Shown: in pieces, positions 36,462-45,105 of the stretch
Numbering within the stretch: the stretch's first letter is position 1
Layout: each line of letters begins with the position of its first letter
Assembly (NCBI GenBank): GCA_016707115.1
Contig: JADJIH010000027.1
Location: 181,001-245,000 of the forward strand
Direction: 5' to 3'
DNA from: Ignavibacteriales bacterium
GTDB lineage: Bacteria > Bacteroidota > Ignavibacteria > Ignavibacteriales > Ignavibacteriaceae
Length of the DNA: 64,000 nucleotides
Position numbers and translations under genes: made by a program
The notes under the pieces: generated by a model
What the model saw: only the letters and a program-made list of their open reading frames with translations
What the model was told of the DNA's origin: nothing
Databases searched by the model: none

Positions 36462-37807
36462 TCTTCTGTAAGTTTATAATCATTTAATTTTCGATATAAC
36501 GTTGTTAAACCTATTCCAAGTATATCTGCAGCTTCATTCTTATTATTATCAACTGATTTAAGTACTGAAAGAATGTGATTCCTTTCAACATCTTCAAGTT
36601 TTTCCGGCTTACTTATACTATATTCGTCTAATCTGTTAGTTATTTCCAATGTAAGATCTGAGGCTGTAAGAGTTGATTTATCGAAAAGTAAAATTATTCG
36701 TTCGATAATATTTTTTAGTTCACGAGTATTTCCGGGAAAAGTATAAGAACAAAGTTTATCATAAAATGTTTGTTCAATTACAGGGATATTTTTCTTTAAC
36801 TTTTTAGAAAATATATTGATAAAGTTGTCTGCTAACTCTTTTATATCATCAACTCGTTTTCTCAAAGGCGGAAGATTGATCTGAATGACACTTATTCTAT
36901 AAAATAAATCATCCCTGAATTTTCCTTCGCCTATAAGTTTTTTAAGATCCTTATTTGTAGCTGCTATAACACGCACATCAACAGATGTTTCCTTTGTGTC
37001 CCCAGCCTTAATAAAAGTATTATTTTCTAATACTCTTAAAAGTTTTGCTTGTAATGCAATATCCATATCACCAATTTCATCAAGAAATAAAGTGCCTCTA
37101 TCCGCTTCCTCAAACAATCCTTTTTTATTTTTTACAGCCCCGGTAAAAGCACCTGCTTTGTATCCGAACATTTCTGATTCAAGCAGGTCTTTCGCAAATC
37201 CACTGCAGTTAATTGCAACAAAAGGTTCATTTCTTCTATTGCTTTCATAATGTATTGATTGTGCAAAAACTTCTTTACCTGTTCCGGTTTCTCCAATCAG
37301 TAATATTGGCGCTTCAGAGTTTGCTGATTTCTTTGCGATACTAATTGCTTCAAGAATCAGCGGTGAACTACCCGTAATACTATCGAAAGAATATTTTGAT
37401 AAAACATTTTTTTCCAGGTGAGAAATTCGGTTAGCCATCTTTACTTTTTCGTGAGCGTTTTTTACTACAAATATCAGCTTATTGTCTTCATCACCTTTAA
37501 CTATATAATCGAACGCACCTTCTTTGATAGCATTAACACCATCTTCAATTCTGCCGTAAGCGGTTAATATTATAACCTCTATTAAGGGAAATTGTTTTTT
37601 AATAATTGGAAGTAATTCTAATCCACTTTTATCGGGTAATCTTACATCCGAAACAACTATGTCAATTTCATTTTTATTTAGGATTTCTAATGCTTCGGCA
37701 GAGTTCCCTGCTGTTAAAATACTAAACCCCTCCAGTTCTAATAATCGCTTGATTAGATTTCTTAATTCCGGTTCATCATCAATAATTAAAACTTTATTAT
37801 GGCGCAT
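36458..37807 (-). CDS. Sigma54-dependent response regulator, NtrC family
   Basis: About 449 residues: receiver domain with Asp about residue 54 in DIVVSDVRLPDKSG, AAA+ sigma54-activation domain with Walker A GETGTGKE, GAFTGA, and FYRISVIQINLPPLRKR, then a Fis-type helix-turn-helix at the C-terminus (NEAADILGIGLTTLYRKLND). It activates sigma54 promoters. I prefer ATG at 37807, where AAAGG is about 7 bases upstream, over GTG at 37813. It sits between two potassium uptake systems, so they are likely but unproven targets. Confidence 0.93.
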   Translation of the reverse strand: MRHNKVLIIDDEPELRNLIKRLLELEGFSILTAGNSAEALEILNKNEIDIVVSDVRLPDKSGLELLPIIKKQFPLIEVIILTAYGRIEDGVNAIKEGAFDYIVKGDEDNKLIFVVKNAHEKVKMANRISHLEKNVLSKYSFDSITGSSPLILEAISIAKKSANSEAPILLIGETGTGKEVFAQSIHYESNRRNEPFVAINCSGFAKDLLESEMFGYKAGAFTGAVKNKKGLFEEADRGTLFLDEIGDMDIALQAKLLRVLENNTFIKAGDTKETSVDVRVIAATNKDLKKLIGEGKFRDDLFYRISVIQINLPPLRKRVDDIKELADNFINIFSKKLKKNIPVIEQTFYDKLCSYTFPGNTRELKNIIERIILLFDKSTLTASDLTLEITNRLDEYSISKPEKLEDVERNHILSVLKSVDNNKNEAADILGIGLTTLYRKLNDYKLTEE

Positions 37808-37925
37808 AAGCACACCTTTGGATAATATTAATTTTACACAATGAATATTAAATAAAATTTTGGAAATAAAATGAAGTGAATAAATAATAAGCAGGTTAGG
37901 TAATTTAATAATGCTATTTATAGTC

Positions 37926-39374
37926 CTACTTTTTCCAGAAGTAAGGCGTAAAAATTATTAGCACAGTAAAAAGTTCTAATCTGCCAAGCAGCATTAAAAA
38001 ACTAAGCAGCCATTTACCAAAGACAGTAATTTCTGAATAGTTACCTGCTGGTCCTGTTTGTCCTAACCCCGGACCGATGTTAGCCATACAAGCTGCAACA
38101 GAACCCATAGAAGATTTCAAGTCTAAACCCGTTGTTGAAAGTATTAAAGAACCAGTTGCAAAAATTCCAAGATACGTTAGAACAAAAGCAGAGACTTTTG
38201 CAATAATTTCATTGGGTACGGCTTTACCGTTATGTCTAACAGGTACAATAGCATTCGGGTGTAATAATCGTTTTACTTCAACCAAACTATTTTTTATAAG
38301 CAATTGATATCGAATCATTTTAACACCGCCACTTGTGGAACCTGCACAAGCACCGAGCAGCAACATTATTAAAAAGAATGTGGAGGCAAAAGGTGCCCAA
38401 AGTTCGTAATCGGCAGTAGCAAATCCTGTTGAAGTTAAAATTGATAAAATGCTGAAGGCAACATTTCTAAACGTTTTTTCAATAGGGGTTCCATTTGCAA
38501 TAACAAGATATATAGTAAGTGATATTACAGTAATTGCAATCAGACCCAGATAGAATTTAAACTCATCATCTTTAAAGTAAGATTTAATTTTGCCGTTCAG
38601 TGCGAGATAATGTAGTGTAAAATTTGTGCCGCCAAGAAACATAAAAAATAGAATAACATATTCTATATATGCAGAATTGTAGTAAGCAACACTAAGTGTT
38701 CTAGTGGAAAATCCGCCTGTTGCTAACGATCCAAATGAATGACAAAGTGAATCAAAAAGATTCATATCGCCAAATAACAAAAACACAACTTCTAACGAAG
38801 TCAGAAAAAAATAAATTGCCCAAAGTCTTTTGGCGGTTTCTCTAACACGCGGATGAAGTTTGTCTTTTGTTGGTCCGGCCACTTCTGCCTGGTAAAGCTG
38901 CATACCACCAATACCAAGTAATGGTAAGATAGCAATTGATAAAACTATAATTCCCATTCCACCAATCCAATGTGTCATACTACGCCAAAACATTAAACCA
39001 TAAGGTAGTACCTCAACTCTGGGAAGTATCGATGCGCCGGTAGTAGTAAAACCCGAAACTGTTTCAAAGAAAGCATCAGTGTAACTTGGTATCGATCCAT
39101 GAACAACGAATGGAATTGCACCAAATGCAGACATTAAAATCCAACCAAATGTAACTATTAAATAACCCTCTCTTTTTCCAACATCCTTTCTCTCGGAATT
39201 TTTTGTAAAAAACCAGGTTAGTAATCCAATTGAAGAAGTTAAAATACTTGAAATCAATATTGCGAATACATCATCGCTTTGATAATAAAAAGAGAATGGA
39301 AGTCCAAGCATCATAAAAATGCCTGTGAGGAAAATTAAAAAACCAATTATGTTTACAATTATTCTATAGTTCAC
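37926..39374 (-). CDS. trkH: Potassium uptake membrane protein TrkH
   Basis: A 482-residue TrkH-family K+ transporter. Pore-loop motifs: ETVSGFTTTGASIL, FGSLATGGFSTRT, LTSTGFATADYELW and CMANIGPGLGQTGP, and the TrkH-specific MTHWIGGMGIIVLSIAILP segment near residue 140. It is longer than the KtrB-like protein and has the extra N-terminal pair of segments of the TrkH type. trkA lies 8 bases upstream on the same strand. Confidence 0.95.
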   Translation of the reverse strand: MNYRIIVNIIGFLIFLTGIFMMLGLPFSFYYQSDDVFAILISSILTSSIGLLTWFFTKNSERKDVGKREGYLIVTFGWILMSAFGAIPFVVHGSIPSYTDAFFETVSGFTTTGASILPRVEVLPYGLMFWRSMTHWIGGMGIIVLSIAILPLLGIGGMQLYQAEVAGPTKDKLHPRVRETAKRLWAIYFFLTSLEVVFLLFGDMNLFDSLCHSFGSLATGGFSTRTLSVAYYNSAYIEYVILFFMFLGGTNFTLHYLALNGKIKSYFKDDEFKFYLGLIAITVISLTIYLVIANGTPIEKTFRNVAFSILSILTSTGFATADYELWAPFASTFFLIMLLLGACAGSTSGGVKMIRYQLLIKNSLVEVKRLLHPNAIVPVRHNGKAVPNEIIAKVSAFVLTYLGIFATGSLILSTTGLDLKSSMGSVAACMANIGPGLGQTGPAGNYSEITVFGKWLLSFLMLLGRLELFTVLIIFTPYFWKK

Positions 39375-39382
39375 AGATAGTC

Positions 39383-40726
39383 TTATTTTTCAAAAAATTT
39401 TTCAAGTTTGTTTACAGCATCAGGCAAAGAAAAAACAACTACCTTATCACCAGGATTAATTTTTGAATCTCCAACTCCTATAAATCCTTCATCATTTCTA
39501 ATGTAACCACCAATGATTGATCCTTTAGGTAAGTTTAGATTTGCAAGATTCGTCTCTGTAATCTCAGATCCATTCTGCGCAACATATTCTAAAAGAACAG
39601 CATCTATACCTTCAAGATTATAGTAAGAAACTACTTCGCCTTTTTTAATAAATCTAACAATTTTGTTAGCGGTAATTAATTTTTTATTGATTAGAGCATC
39701 AAGACCAATTGTTTGTGTTAACGGAATGTAATCTACCTTATCTACAAGAGCTATAGCTTTTTTAACTCCAAGATGTTTTGCCATTAAGCAGGATATTAAA
39801 TTGGTTTCAGAATCTTCTGTAACTGCGACATATGCATCAACATCAATTATTCCTTCCTGCGCAAGCAAATCTATATCTCTTCCATCACCTTTAATAACAA
39901 GAGTGTTTGGTAATTGATCAGCGAGTTCAAATGCTTTTTCAGGATCGGAATCAATAAGCTTAACAGACATTTTATCGCTTAACAAACTTGCAACACGGCG
40001 TCCTATTTTTCCGCCGCCAAGAATCATAATGTTATCAAACTTTATGTTTTCTTTTCCGGCAAGTTTTAAAATAGTTTCGTGCCCTTGTGGTTTAGAAATA
40101 ACAAACACCTGATCATTTGGTAAAAATTTATCGTTACCTGAAGGTATAATGGTTTTTAGATTTCTGTGAATAGCAACTACACGAAAATCCAGGTTGTGAT
40201 ATTCCTGTGCAACTTCAAAAACTTTTTTCTGAATTACAGATGCATTTTTATCTAACCTGATTCCCACTACTGAAAGTTTGCCGCCTTCAAATTCAAGTAC
40301 ATCTGTTGCCGCAGTACGATTGATGAGGTTTACAGTTTCAATTGCTGCAAGTTCTTCAGGATAGATCATAAAATCTATACCAAGTTCACGAAAACTAATT
40401 TCAACATCAGGATCTAAATACTCAGCATTAGAAATTCTGGCAATAGTTCTTTTTGCACCAAGTTTTTTTCCAAGTATTGCTGTGGTGATATTAACTTCCT
40501 CTGATGAAGTTACAGCTAATAATAAATCTGCCTTTTCAATCTTAGCTTCTCTAAGAGTTAAAACCGAGGTTGAAGAGCCACTGATAGTAAGTATATCTGC
40601 CATTTGATCAGAATAAGTTAGTCTATCATGATCCATATCAATAGCTATAATGTCATGAGATTCACTTGAAAGTTGTTTTGCGAGTTGATAGCCAACATCT
40701 CCCATTCCAGCAATAATAATTCTCAT
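39383..40726 (-). CDS. trkA: Trk potassium uptake regulatory protein TrkA
   Basis: A 447-residue peripheral NAD-binding protein with two complete RCK modules: first Rossmann MRIIIAGMGDVGYQLAKQL, second about residue 230 (IMILGGGKIGRRVASLL), each with an RCK_C domain. This duplicated form is typical of TrkA with TrkH. The two-gene unit is followed on the same strand by the two-component pair and the Ktr-type genes, so all six may be one transcription unit. Confidence 0.95.
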   Translation of the reverse strand: MRIIIAGMGDVGYQLAKQLSSESHDIIAIDMDHDRLTYSDQMADILTISGSSTSVLTLREAKIEKADLLLAVTSSEEVNITTAILGKKLGAKRTIARISNAEYLDPDVEISFRELGIDFMIYPEELAAIETVNLINRTAATDVLEFEGGKLSVVGIRLDKNASVIQKKVFEVAQEYHNLDFRVVAIHRNLKTIIPSGNDKFLPNDQVFVISKPQGHETILKLAGKENIKFDNIMILGGGKIGRRVASLLSDKMSVKLIDSDPEKAFELADQLPNTLVIKGDGRDIDLLAQEGIIDVDAYVAVTEDSETNLISCLMAKHLGVKKAIALVDKVDYIPLTQTIGLDALINKKLITANKIVRFIKKGEVVSYYNLEGIDAVLLEYVAQNGSEITETNLANLNLPKGSIIGGYIRNDEGFIGVGDSKINPGDKVVVFSLPDAVNKLEKFFEK

Positions 40727-40850
40727 TGTAAATTCAATTTATTTTGTTATTCAAAGATTATAAATAAATACTTTAATTATTTTGTTTATTATAAATATTT
40801 GTGTGCTATCAAATAAAAACTGATCAAAATCGCACTTTTCATTTTAAAAA

Positions 40851-40889
40851 TAGTGTAAACTAACTATTTATTTGTGTCATTTTACACTA
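40851..40889. promoter_or_regulatory. 9-base inverted repeat upstream of trkA
   Basis: TAGTGTAAA (40851-40859) and TTTACACTA (40881-40889) form a perfect 9-base inverted repeat with a 21-base spacer, about 125 bases upstream of trkA. A regulator binding site or a long-loop hairpin are the options. No promoter was confidently placed. Confidence 0.4.
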
Positions 40890-40910
40890 TAAATTTCACC
40901 TGCAAATTGT

Positions 40911-40951
40911 ACCCAGGGGTTATTCTAACGACAGGTCCCTGGGGGAGACCT
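40911..40951. other. Overlapping hairpins in an intergenic element
   Basis: CCCAGGG (40912-40918) can pair with CCCTGGG (40937-40943), while AGGTC (40933-40937) can pair with GACCT (40947-40951); the two stems overlap and so exclude each other. Its higher GC content stands out from the surrounding AT-rich DNA. With the terminator at 40973-40998 it could be a small RNA or a switch read on the plus strand. I could not match it to a known riboswitch or 6S/SRP RNA. Confidence 0.35.
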
Positions 40952-40972
40952 CAGACTAAATTAGAGTAAATT

Positions 40973-40998
40973 AAAAACGCCTCAAGTGAGGCGTTTTT
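40973..40998 (-). terminator. Strong bidirectional terminator
   Basis: Perfect 11-base stem AAAAACGCCTC / GAGGCGTTTTT with a 4-base loop, giving T tracts in both directions. On the minus strand it lies 20 bases after the stop of the deoxyhypusine-synthase-like gene; on the plus strand it would end any transcript of the element at about 40.9 kb. Confidence 0.9.
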
Positions 40999-41017
40999 AG
41001 TTTTTAAACTGCAATAT

Positions 41018-42046
41018 TTATTTGGAATATATTTTTTGAAACTCACGAGCTTTTCTGTTTTTCCATCCACCTTTATGGTATGCATATCCAACAACCAAAG
41101 GCATTGCAACAGTTGCTTCTGCGTAAACCATTTGTTCAGATGATGTTGATACTTTGCCCCACGAACTTGCTTCTTTTAATGTAGAGCCTGACAACGCACC
41201 GTCTCTTTCATCCGCTACCGTGATTTGAATTGCATATTTGTGCATCTCAGCATCTTCTTGTAAAATGTCTGCAGCGACAACAATATCCTGAGTAAAGTTT
41301 TTAGGTACACCACCGCCGATCATAAAGATACCAGTATCTTTGCTGTGTAATTTTATTTTTGTCAATTCAAGAAAATCCTTACCCGAATCACAGGATACAT
41401 GTTTATCAGGATTTTTATGCTGATGCATTACAAAACCAAATCCTGCAGAGCAGTCTGAGAATGCTGGAACAAAAATCGGGACATTCTTTTTATAAGCTGC
41501 ATACACAACGGAATCGTCTACTTTTGGTCCACCATTTTCATCAAGATATTTTCCAAACTCCCACAAGAATTCTCTTGAAGAATAAGCGCCGGGTTTCATG
41601 CTGTCAAAAATGAGTGCAGTTGTATCATCGCAAACTCTTAGTTCATCTTCATCAATAAATGTATCATAGATTCTATCTATATGCAGCTCTCTCATTTCAT
41701 TATCATCAACCCATTTTGTGCCTTTGTAATGTTTAAATCCCAATGCTTCAAAGAAATCCTGATCAACCATAATTGCACCTGTAGAAACAATAGCATCCAC
41801 CATGTTGTTCATAATCATATCATAAACAACTTTTTTTAATCCGGCACTGAAAAGACTTCCTGCTAAGGTTAGAATAACTGCACAATCTTTGTCTTTGATC
41901 ATAGTGTCTAAAATATTTGCAGCTCGATTTAAATCTCTTGCTGTAAAAGCCATATCTTCCATTGCATCAACAAGCGCAACAACATTATGCTGCTTAATAT
42001 CAATATGCTTAACGACATCTTTTAGGTAATCTTTTTTTTCGGACAT
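41018..42046 (-). CDS. Deoxyhypusine synthase-like protein
   Basis: A 342-residue bacterial member of the deoxyhypusine synthase family, NAD-dependent enzymes that move an aminobutyl group from spermidine. Visible are the NAD-binding segments LTLAGSLFSAGLKKVV and VSTGAIMVDQDFFEA, GIFMIGGGVPKNF, and EASSWGKVS with the active-site lysine (Lys298) retained. Bacteria lack eIF5A, so a polyamine role such as homospermidine or related synthesis is likely, but the acceptor is not known. A strong terminator follows. It is a single gene, 79 bases downstream of the epimerase. Confidence 0.88.
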   Translation of the reverse strand: MSEKKDYLKDVVKHIDIKQHNVVALVDAMEDMAFTARDLNRAANILDTMIKDKDCAVILTLAGSLFSAGLKKVVYDMIMNNMVDAIVSTGAIMVDQDFFEALGFKHYKGTKWVDDNEMRELHIDRIYDTFIDEDELRVCDDTTALIFDSMKPGAYSSREFLWEFGKYLDENGGPKVDDSVVYAAYKKNVPIFVPAFSDCSAGFGFVMHQHKNPDKHVSCDSGKDFLELTKIKLHSKDTGIFMIGGGVPKNFTQDIVVAADILQEDAEMHKYAIQITVADERDGALSGSTLKEASSWGKVSTSSEQMVYAEATVAMPLVVGYAYHKGGWKNRKAREFQKIYSK

Positions 42047-42125
42047 TTTTTCTCCTTAATGGTTTTAATTTCTTTTTTGGATTAACTGCAAAAAAATATG
42101 ATTAACTTTAATCACATTCCACATA

Positions 42126-43163
42126 TTAGAAAAAGATTTTTGCAAACCTTAAAATTCCTTGCTTCCAAGGCACTCGATGAGAAACACCATCTTTATTAAT
42201 AAACTCGTTTCTGTGATCAACGTACCATTTGTAATTTCTGAGCAATGCATCTTTATTTGAGAACTTTGGTTTGTAACCAAGAACTTTTTCTGCTTTTTCA
42301 ATTGATACGAAAGAATCCTTTGATGCAGTTTCATAAACCCATTTATAAAGTGGAGAGAGTTTTAAGGCTTCTAAAAATTTCAAAGTATATATTATCGGTT
42401 TTTCCGGCAGACCCACAATCTTTTTACCAAATCCTGCGTAATCCAAAACTGCCTGATAATCTTCTCTCATTGTTGTGAAATCTTTTGCGCCAATGTTAAA
42501 AGTATCATTAACGATTTTTTCATCAAGAGTAGCAGTTAAATAAATTGCTTCACATAAATCTTCAACATCTAAAAGCTGGTAACGATTTTTTCCGTTGCCG
42601 ATCATAGGAAATCCTTTACCATCCTGAGCCCAATCGAAAAGTAAATCAAAAACTCCGAGTCTTTCAGGTCCGATAAATGATTTTGGACGAAGAATTGGAA
42701 CACACATTCCTTTTCCTCTATACTTAATGCATTCTTCCTCAGCAAGAATCTTAGCTTTGCCATAAGGACCAACACCATCAAGTTTATCATTTTCTAATAA
42801 TGGATGGTGATCAGGAATACCATAAACAGCGGTTGATGATATATGAATGAATCTTTTAATTTTATTTTCATAAGCAGCTTCAAGTAGATTTCTTGTCCCA
42901 TCAATATCTGTTGAATAAATATCTTCTGGTTTATACAGTGGCAGTGCAGCTGCAGTATGAACAATTATATCCTGATCTTTCACGGCTTCTTTAACTTTAG
43001 CTTTATCTCTTATATCGCCTGTAATGATTTTTATTTTATTATTCATATCAGGATAATCGAACTCAACAATATCCAAAGAAGTTATTTCATGTCCTTTGGA
43101 GTGTAAATTTCTTACAAGATTTATTCCTAAAAATCCTGCTCCGCCTGTAATTAAGTACTTCAT
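42126..43163 (-). CDS. NAD-dependent epimerase/dehydratase (extended SDR)
   Basis: A 345-residue extended short-chain dehydrogenase: nucleotide-binding GGAGFLGINLV (about residues 7-17), GDIRD, the HISSTAVYGIPD strand with Ser, and catalytic YGKAK (about 132-136). It acts on a nucleotide sugar or a sterol-like substrate; the family is too broad to say which. Start ATG at 43163 is followed by the expected N-terminal strand. It is divergent from the next gene. Confidence 0.85.
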   Translation of the reverse strand: MKYLITGGAGFLGINLVRNLHSKGHEITSLDIVEFDYPDMNNKIKIITGDIRDKAKVKEAVKDQDIIVHTAAALPLYKPEDIYSTDIDGTRNLLEAAYENKIKRFIHISSTAVYGIPDHHPLLENDKLDGVGPYGKAKILAEEECIKYRGKGMCVPILRPKSFIGPERLGVFDLLFDWAQDGKGFPMIGNGKNRYQLLDVEDLCEAIYLTATLDEKIVNDTFNIGAKDFTTMREDYQAVLDYAGFGKKIVGLPEKPIIYTLKFLEALKLSPLYKWVYETASKDSFVSIEKAEKVLGYKPKFSNKDALLRNYKWYVDHRNEFINKDGVSHRVPWKQGILRFAKIFF

Positions 43164-43243
43164 TTTGCTCTATAATTATTTAATAATGTGGTATCAAAAT
43201 TAGTAATTTTGACTAAGGCATCAAACATAGCTTTATTATAGAG

Positions 43244-43972
43244 ATGAATAAACAAGATTCTGAAACAGATAACATATTTGAAAATAAAAATTGGATAAGA
43301 AATTTTTCTATCTCAATTTTTCTGCATCTATTGTTCGTAGTTGTCTTTGTTTTTTTTTATGGATTGAAAAATGACAGAAGTAAAATAAATTCTCTGTTTT
43401 TTACAATCGATACAAAAGAGTTTTCAACAACAAAGCAAGATTTGGTAGAAGAGCCTCACGATGATTATCCAACTAATGAACAAGAGTTTCCTAAAGAACA
43501 AACTTCCGAAACATTTGATGAAATAAAAACAATTAGTTTTTCCGATATAGTTGCAGATACCACAAATTTAGATCAGGTATATACGGAACCGACTTTAAAT
43601 GTTTCAATTAAGTATCCTAAGGGATGGACATTCATAGATCAAAACAAAAAGAAAAAACTTGATGGTGTTACTTTCTGGGAAAGTGATGGAATCTATAATC
43701 CGCCACCATATATTCATTTAGAAGTAGTTAGTAATGAAATGTTTATCGAAAAACGATTTAGTTATAAAATTGAATTGGAAAATTATCAAGCATTTTATAA
43801 CGAACCAGAAGAAATGCAGGGATATTTAACTCAAATCATTTATATCAGAACCGGAAATGATGAAGATTTTAGATTAAAGTTGATGATGAAAGGAAAAACT
43901 GAATTTTACTCATTCCAACCTAAATTCTGGGCGATTCTAAAATCTTTGAACTTTGGCACCAGTTTATTTTGA
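43244..43972 (+). CDS. Unknown single-pass membrane protein
   Basis: A 242-residue protein I do not recognise. Residues 1-17 are hydrophilic, a single membrane segment lies at about 20-41 (FSISIFLHLLFVVVFVFFYG, TonB-like in layout), then an acidic linker (about 60-100) and a C-terminal domain with NVSIKYPKGWTFIDQNKKK, which recalls lipoprotein or PsbP-like YPxGW folds. Position just before the ribosomal protein operon seems incidental. Confidence 0.6.
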   Translation: MNKQDSETDNIFENKNWIRNFSISIFLHLLFVVVFVFFYGLKNDRSKINSLFFTIDTKEFSTTKQDLVEEPHDDYPTNEQEFPKEQTSETFDEIKTISFSDIVADTTNLDQVYTEPTLNVSIKYPKGWTFIDQNKKKKLDGVTFWESDGIYNPPPYIHLEVVSNEMFIEKRFSYKIELENYQAFYNEPEEMQGYLTQIIYIRTGNDEDFRLKLMMKGKTEFYSFQPKFWAILKSLNFGTSLF

Positions 43973-44042
43973 ATGGCTTAACATCAATTTTGGACAAAAA
44001 ATCATACAATGACATAAGTAATATTAATAAACTACAATATTC

Positions 44043-44071
44043 TTGACTTTTCATCATCTTACCTATATTTT
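44043..44071 (+). promoter_or_regulatory. rplM: Possible promoter of the rplM operon
   Basis: TTGACT at 44043-44048 and TATATTTT starting at 44064 lie 47 to 75 bases before the rplM start. Read as a classical promoter the spacer is 15 to 17 bases; read as an FCB-type promoter the -7 element would be TATATTTT. Consistent with a strong ribosomal promoter, but not proven. Confidence 0.4.
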
Positions 44072-44117
44072 TCCATCCTTTATTTGAAACGATTTAAGGT
44101 TTTCGGAGGAAAATTAC

Positions 44118-44567
44118 GTGAAACAGGAAAAATTAACGAAATCAGTGAAAACTGAAGATGCCAATCACAAGTGGTTTCTGGTTGATGCTGAAGGACAAGT
44201 TTTAGGAAGATTAGCTTCAAAAATTGCTATGATCATTAGAGGTAAAAATAAACCTATTTTTACAACAAATACTGATACTGGCGATTTTGTTGTTGTTATC
44301 AATGCTGAGAAAGTCAGATTGACAGGTAAAAGAGAAAACTTGAAGGAATATAAAAGACATTCAGGTTATCCCGGCGGTCAAACAACTACTGCTTATCGTG
44401 ATATGCTTGCGAAAAAACCAGCGTTTATTTTAGAAAATGCGGTTAGAGGAATGCTTCCAAAAACCAAATTAGGAAATCAGTTGATTAAAAAATTAAAAGT
44501 GTATGCAGGTACTAATCATCCTCATGCAGCACAGCAACCCGAAGCAATTAGTTTAATGGAGAAATGA
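44118..44567 (+). CDS. rplM: 50S ribosomal protein L13
   Basis: A 149-residue L13, a large-subunit protein needed early in assembly. Signatures: HKWFLVDAEGQVLGRLASKI, GDFVVVINAEKVRLTGKR, AVRGMLPKTKLG and LKVYAGTNHPHAAQQP. It starts with GTG at 44118, after a GGAGG-type site at 44105-44109. The 3' end overlaps rpsI by 4 bases, as is usual. Confidence 0.98.
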   Translation: MKQEKLTKSVKTEDANHKWFLVDAEGQVLGRLASKIAMIIRGKNKPIFTTNTDTGDFVVVINAEKVRLTGKRENLKEYKRHSGYPGGQTTTAYRDMLAKKPAFILENAVRGMLPKTKLGNQLIKKLKVYAGTNHPHAAQQPEAISLMEK

Positions 44568-44953
44568 TGGCTGAAAAAATATTTATTGGAAGAAGAAAAA
44601 CTGCAGTTGCCCGCGTAATATTAAGAAGCGGAAATGGAAAAATTACTGTTAATGATAAAGAGTTTGAACACTTCTTTCCTCAGTTGTTAAGTCGTGAAGA
44701 TATATTGCTTCCATTTAGAGCTACAGATACATTAGGCAAATTTGATGTTCATGCAAAAGTTAATGGTGGTGGAACAACAGGGCAGGCACAATCTGTAAGA
44801 TTAGGAATTGCAAGAGCACTGCTTGAAATGAATCCTGAATATAGAGTTCAATTAAAAGCAGAAGGCTTATTAACTAGAGATCCTAGAATGGTTGAGCGTA
44901 AGAAATACGGACAGCCTAAAGCTAGAAAAAGATTTCAGTTTTCTAAGAGATAA
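44567..44953 (+). CDS. rpsI: 30S ribosomal protein S9
   Basis: A 128-residue S9, whose C-terminal tail reaches the ribosomal P site. Signatures: GRRKTAVARVILR, GGGTTGQAQSVRLGIARAL and the C-terminal MVERKKYGQPKARKRFQFSKR. Two ATGs adjoin (44564, 44567) and either may be used; the reading from 44564 overlaps the rplM stop. The tail ends in SKR as expected. Confidence 0.98.
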   Translation: MAEKIFIGRRKTAVARVILRSGNGKITVNDKEFEHFFPQLLSREDILLPFRATDTLGKFDVHAKVNGGGTTGQAQSVRLGIARALLEMNPEYRVQLKAEGLLTRDPRMVERKKYGQPKARKRFQFSKR

Positions 44954-44971
44954 TCAGAAGTTTAAGAACAA

Positions 44972-45006
44972 GTTTAAGTTCAAGATTTTTTTTCTTGAAC
45001 TTAAAC
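44972..45006 (+). terminator. 13-base stem-loop between rpsI and rpsB
   Basis: GTTTAAGTTCAAG (44972-44984) and CTTGAACTTAAAC (44994-45006) form a perfect 13-base stem with an ATTTTTTTT loop, 18 bases after the rpsI stop. The following bases are ATTTATTTAATAA. It is probably the terminator of rplM-rpsI, or a partial terminator before rpsB. Confidence 0.6.
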
Positions 45007-45105
45007 ATTTATTTAATAATCATACTTTCCGATTTACCACCTGTGTCCCATAATAAAAGGGATGGAAGGTAAAGTTGAAGAAAGTAGAAGATAAACAGGA
45101 GCAAT

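Noticed and set aside
40851..40998. Known riboswitch, 6S RNA or SRP RNA
   Set aside because: None of the conserved core words I know for these RNAs is present.
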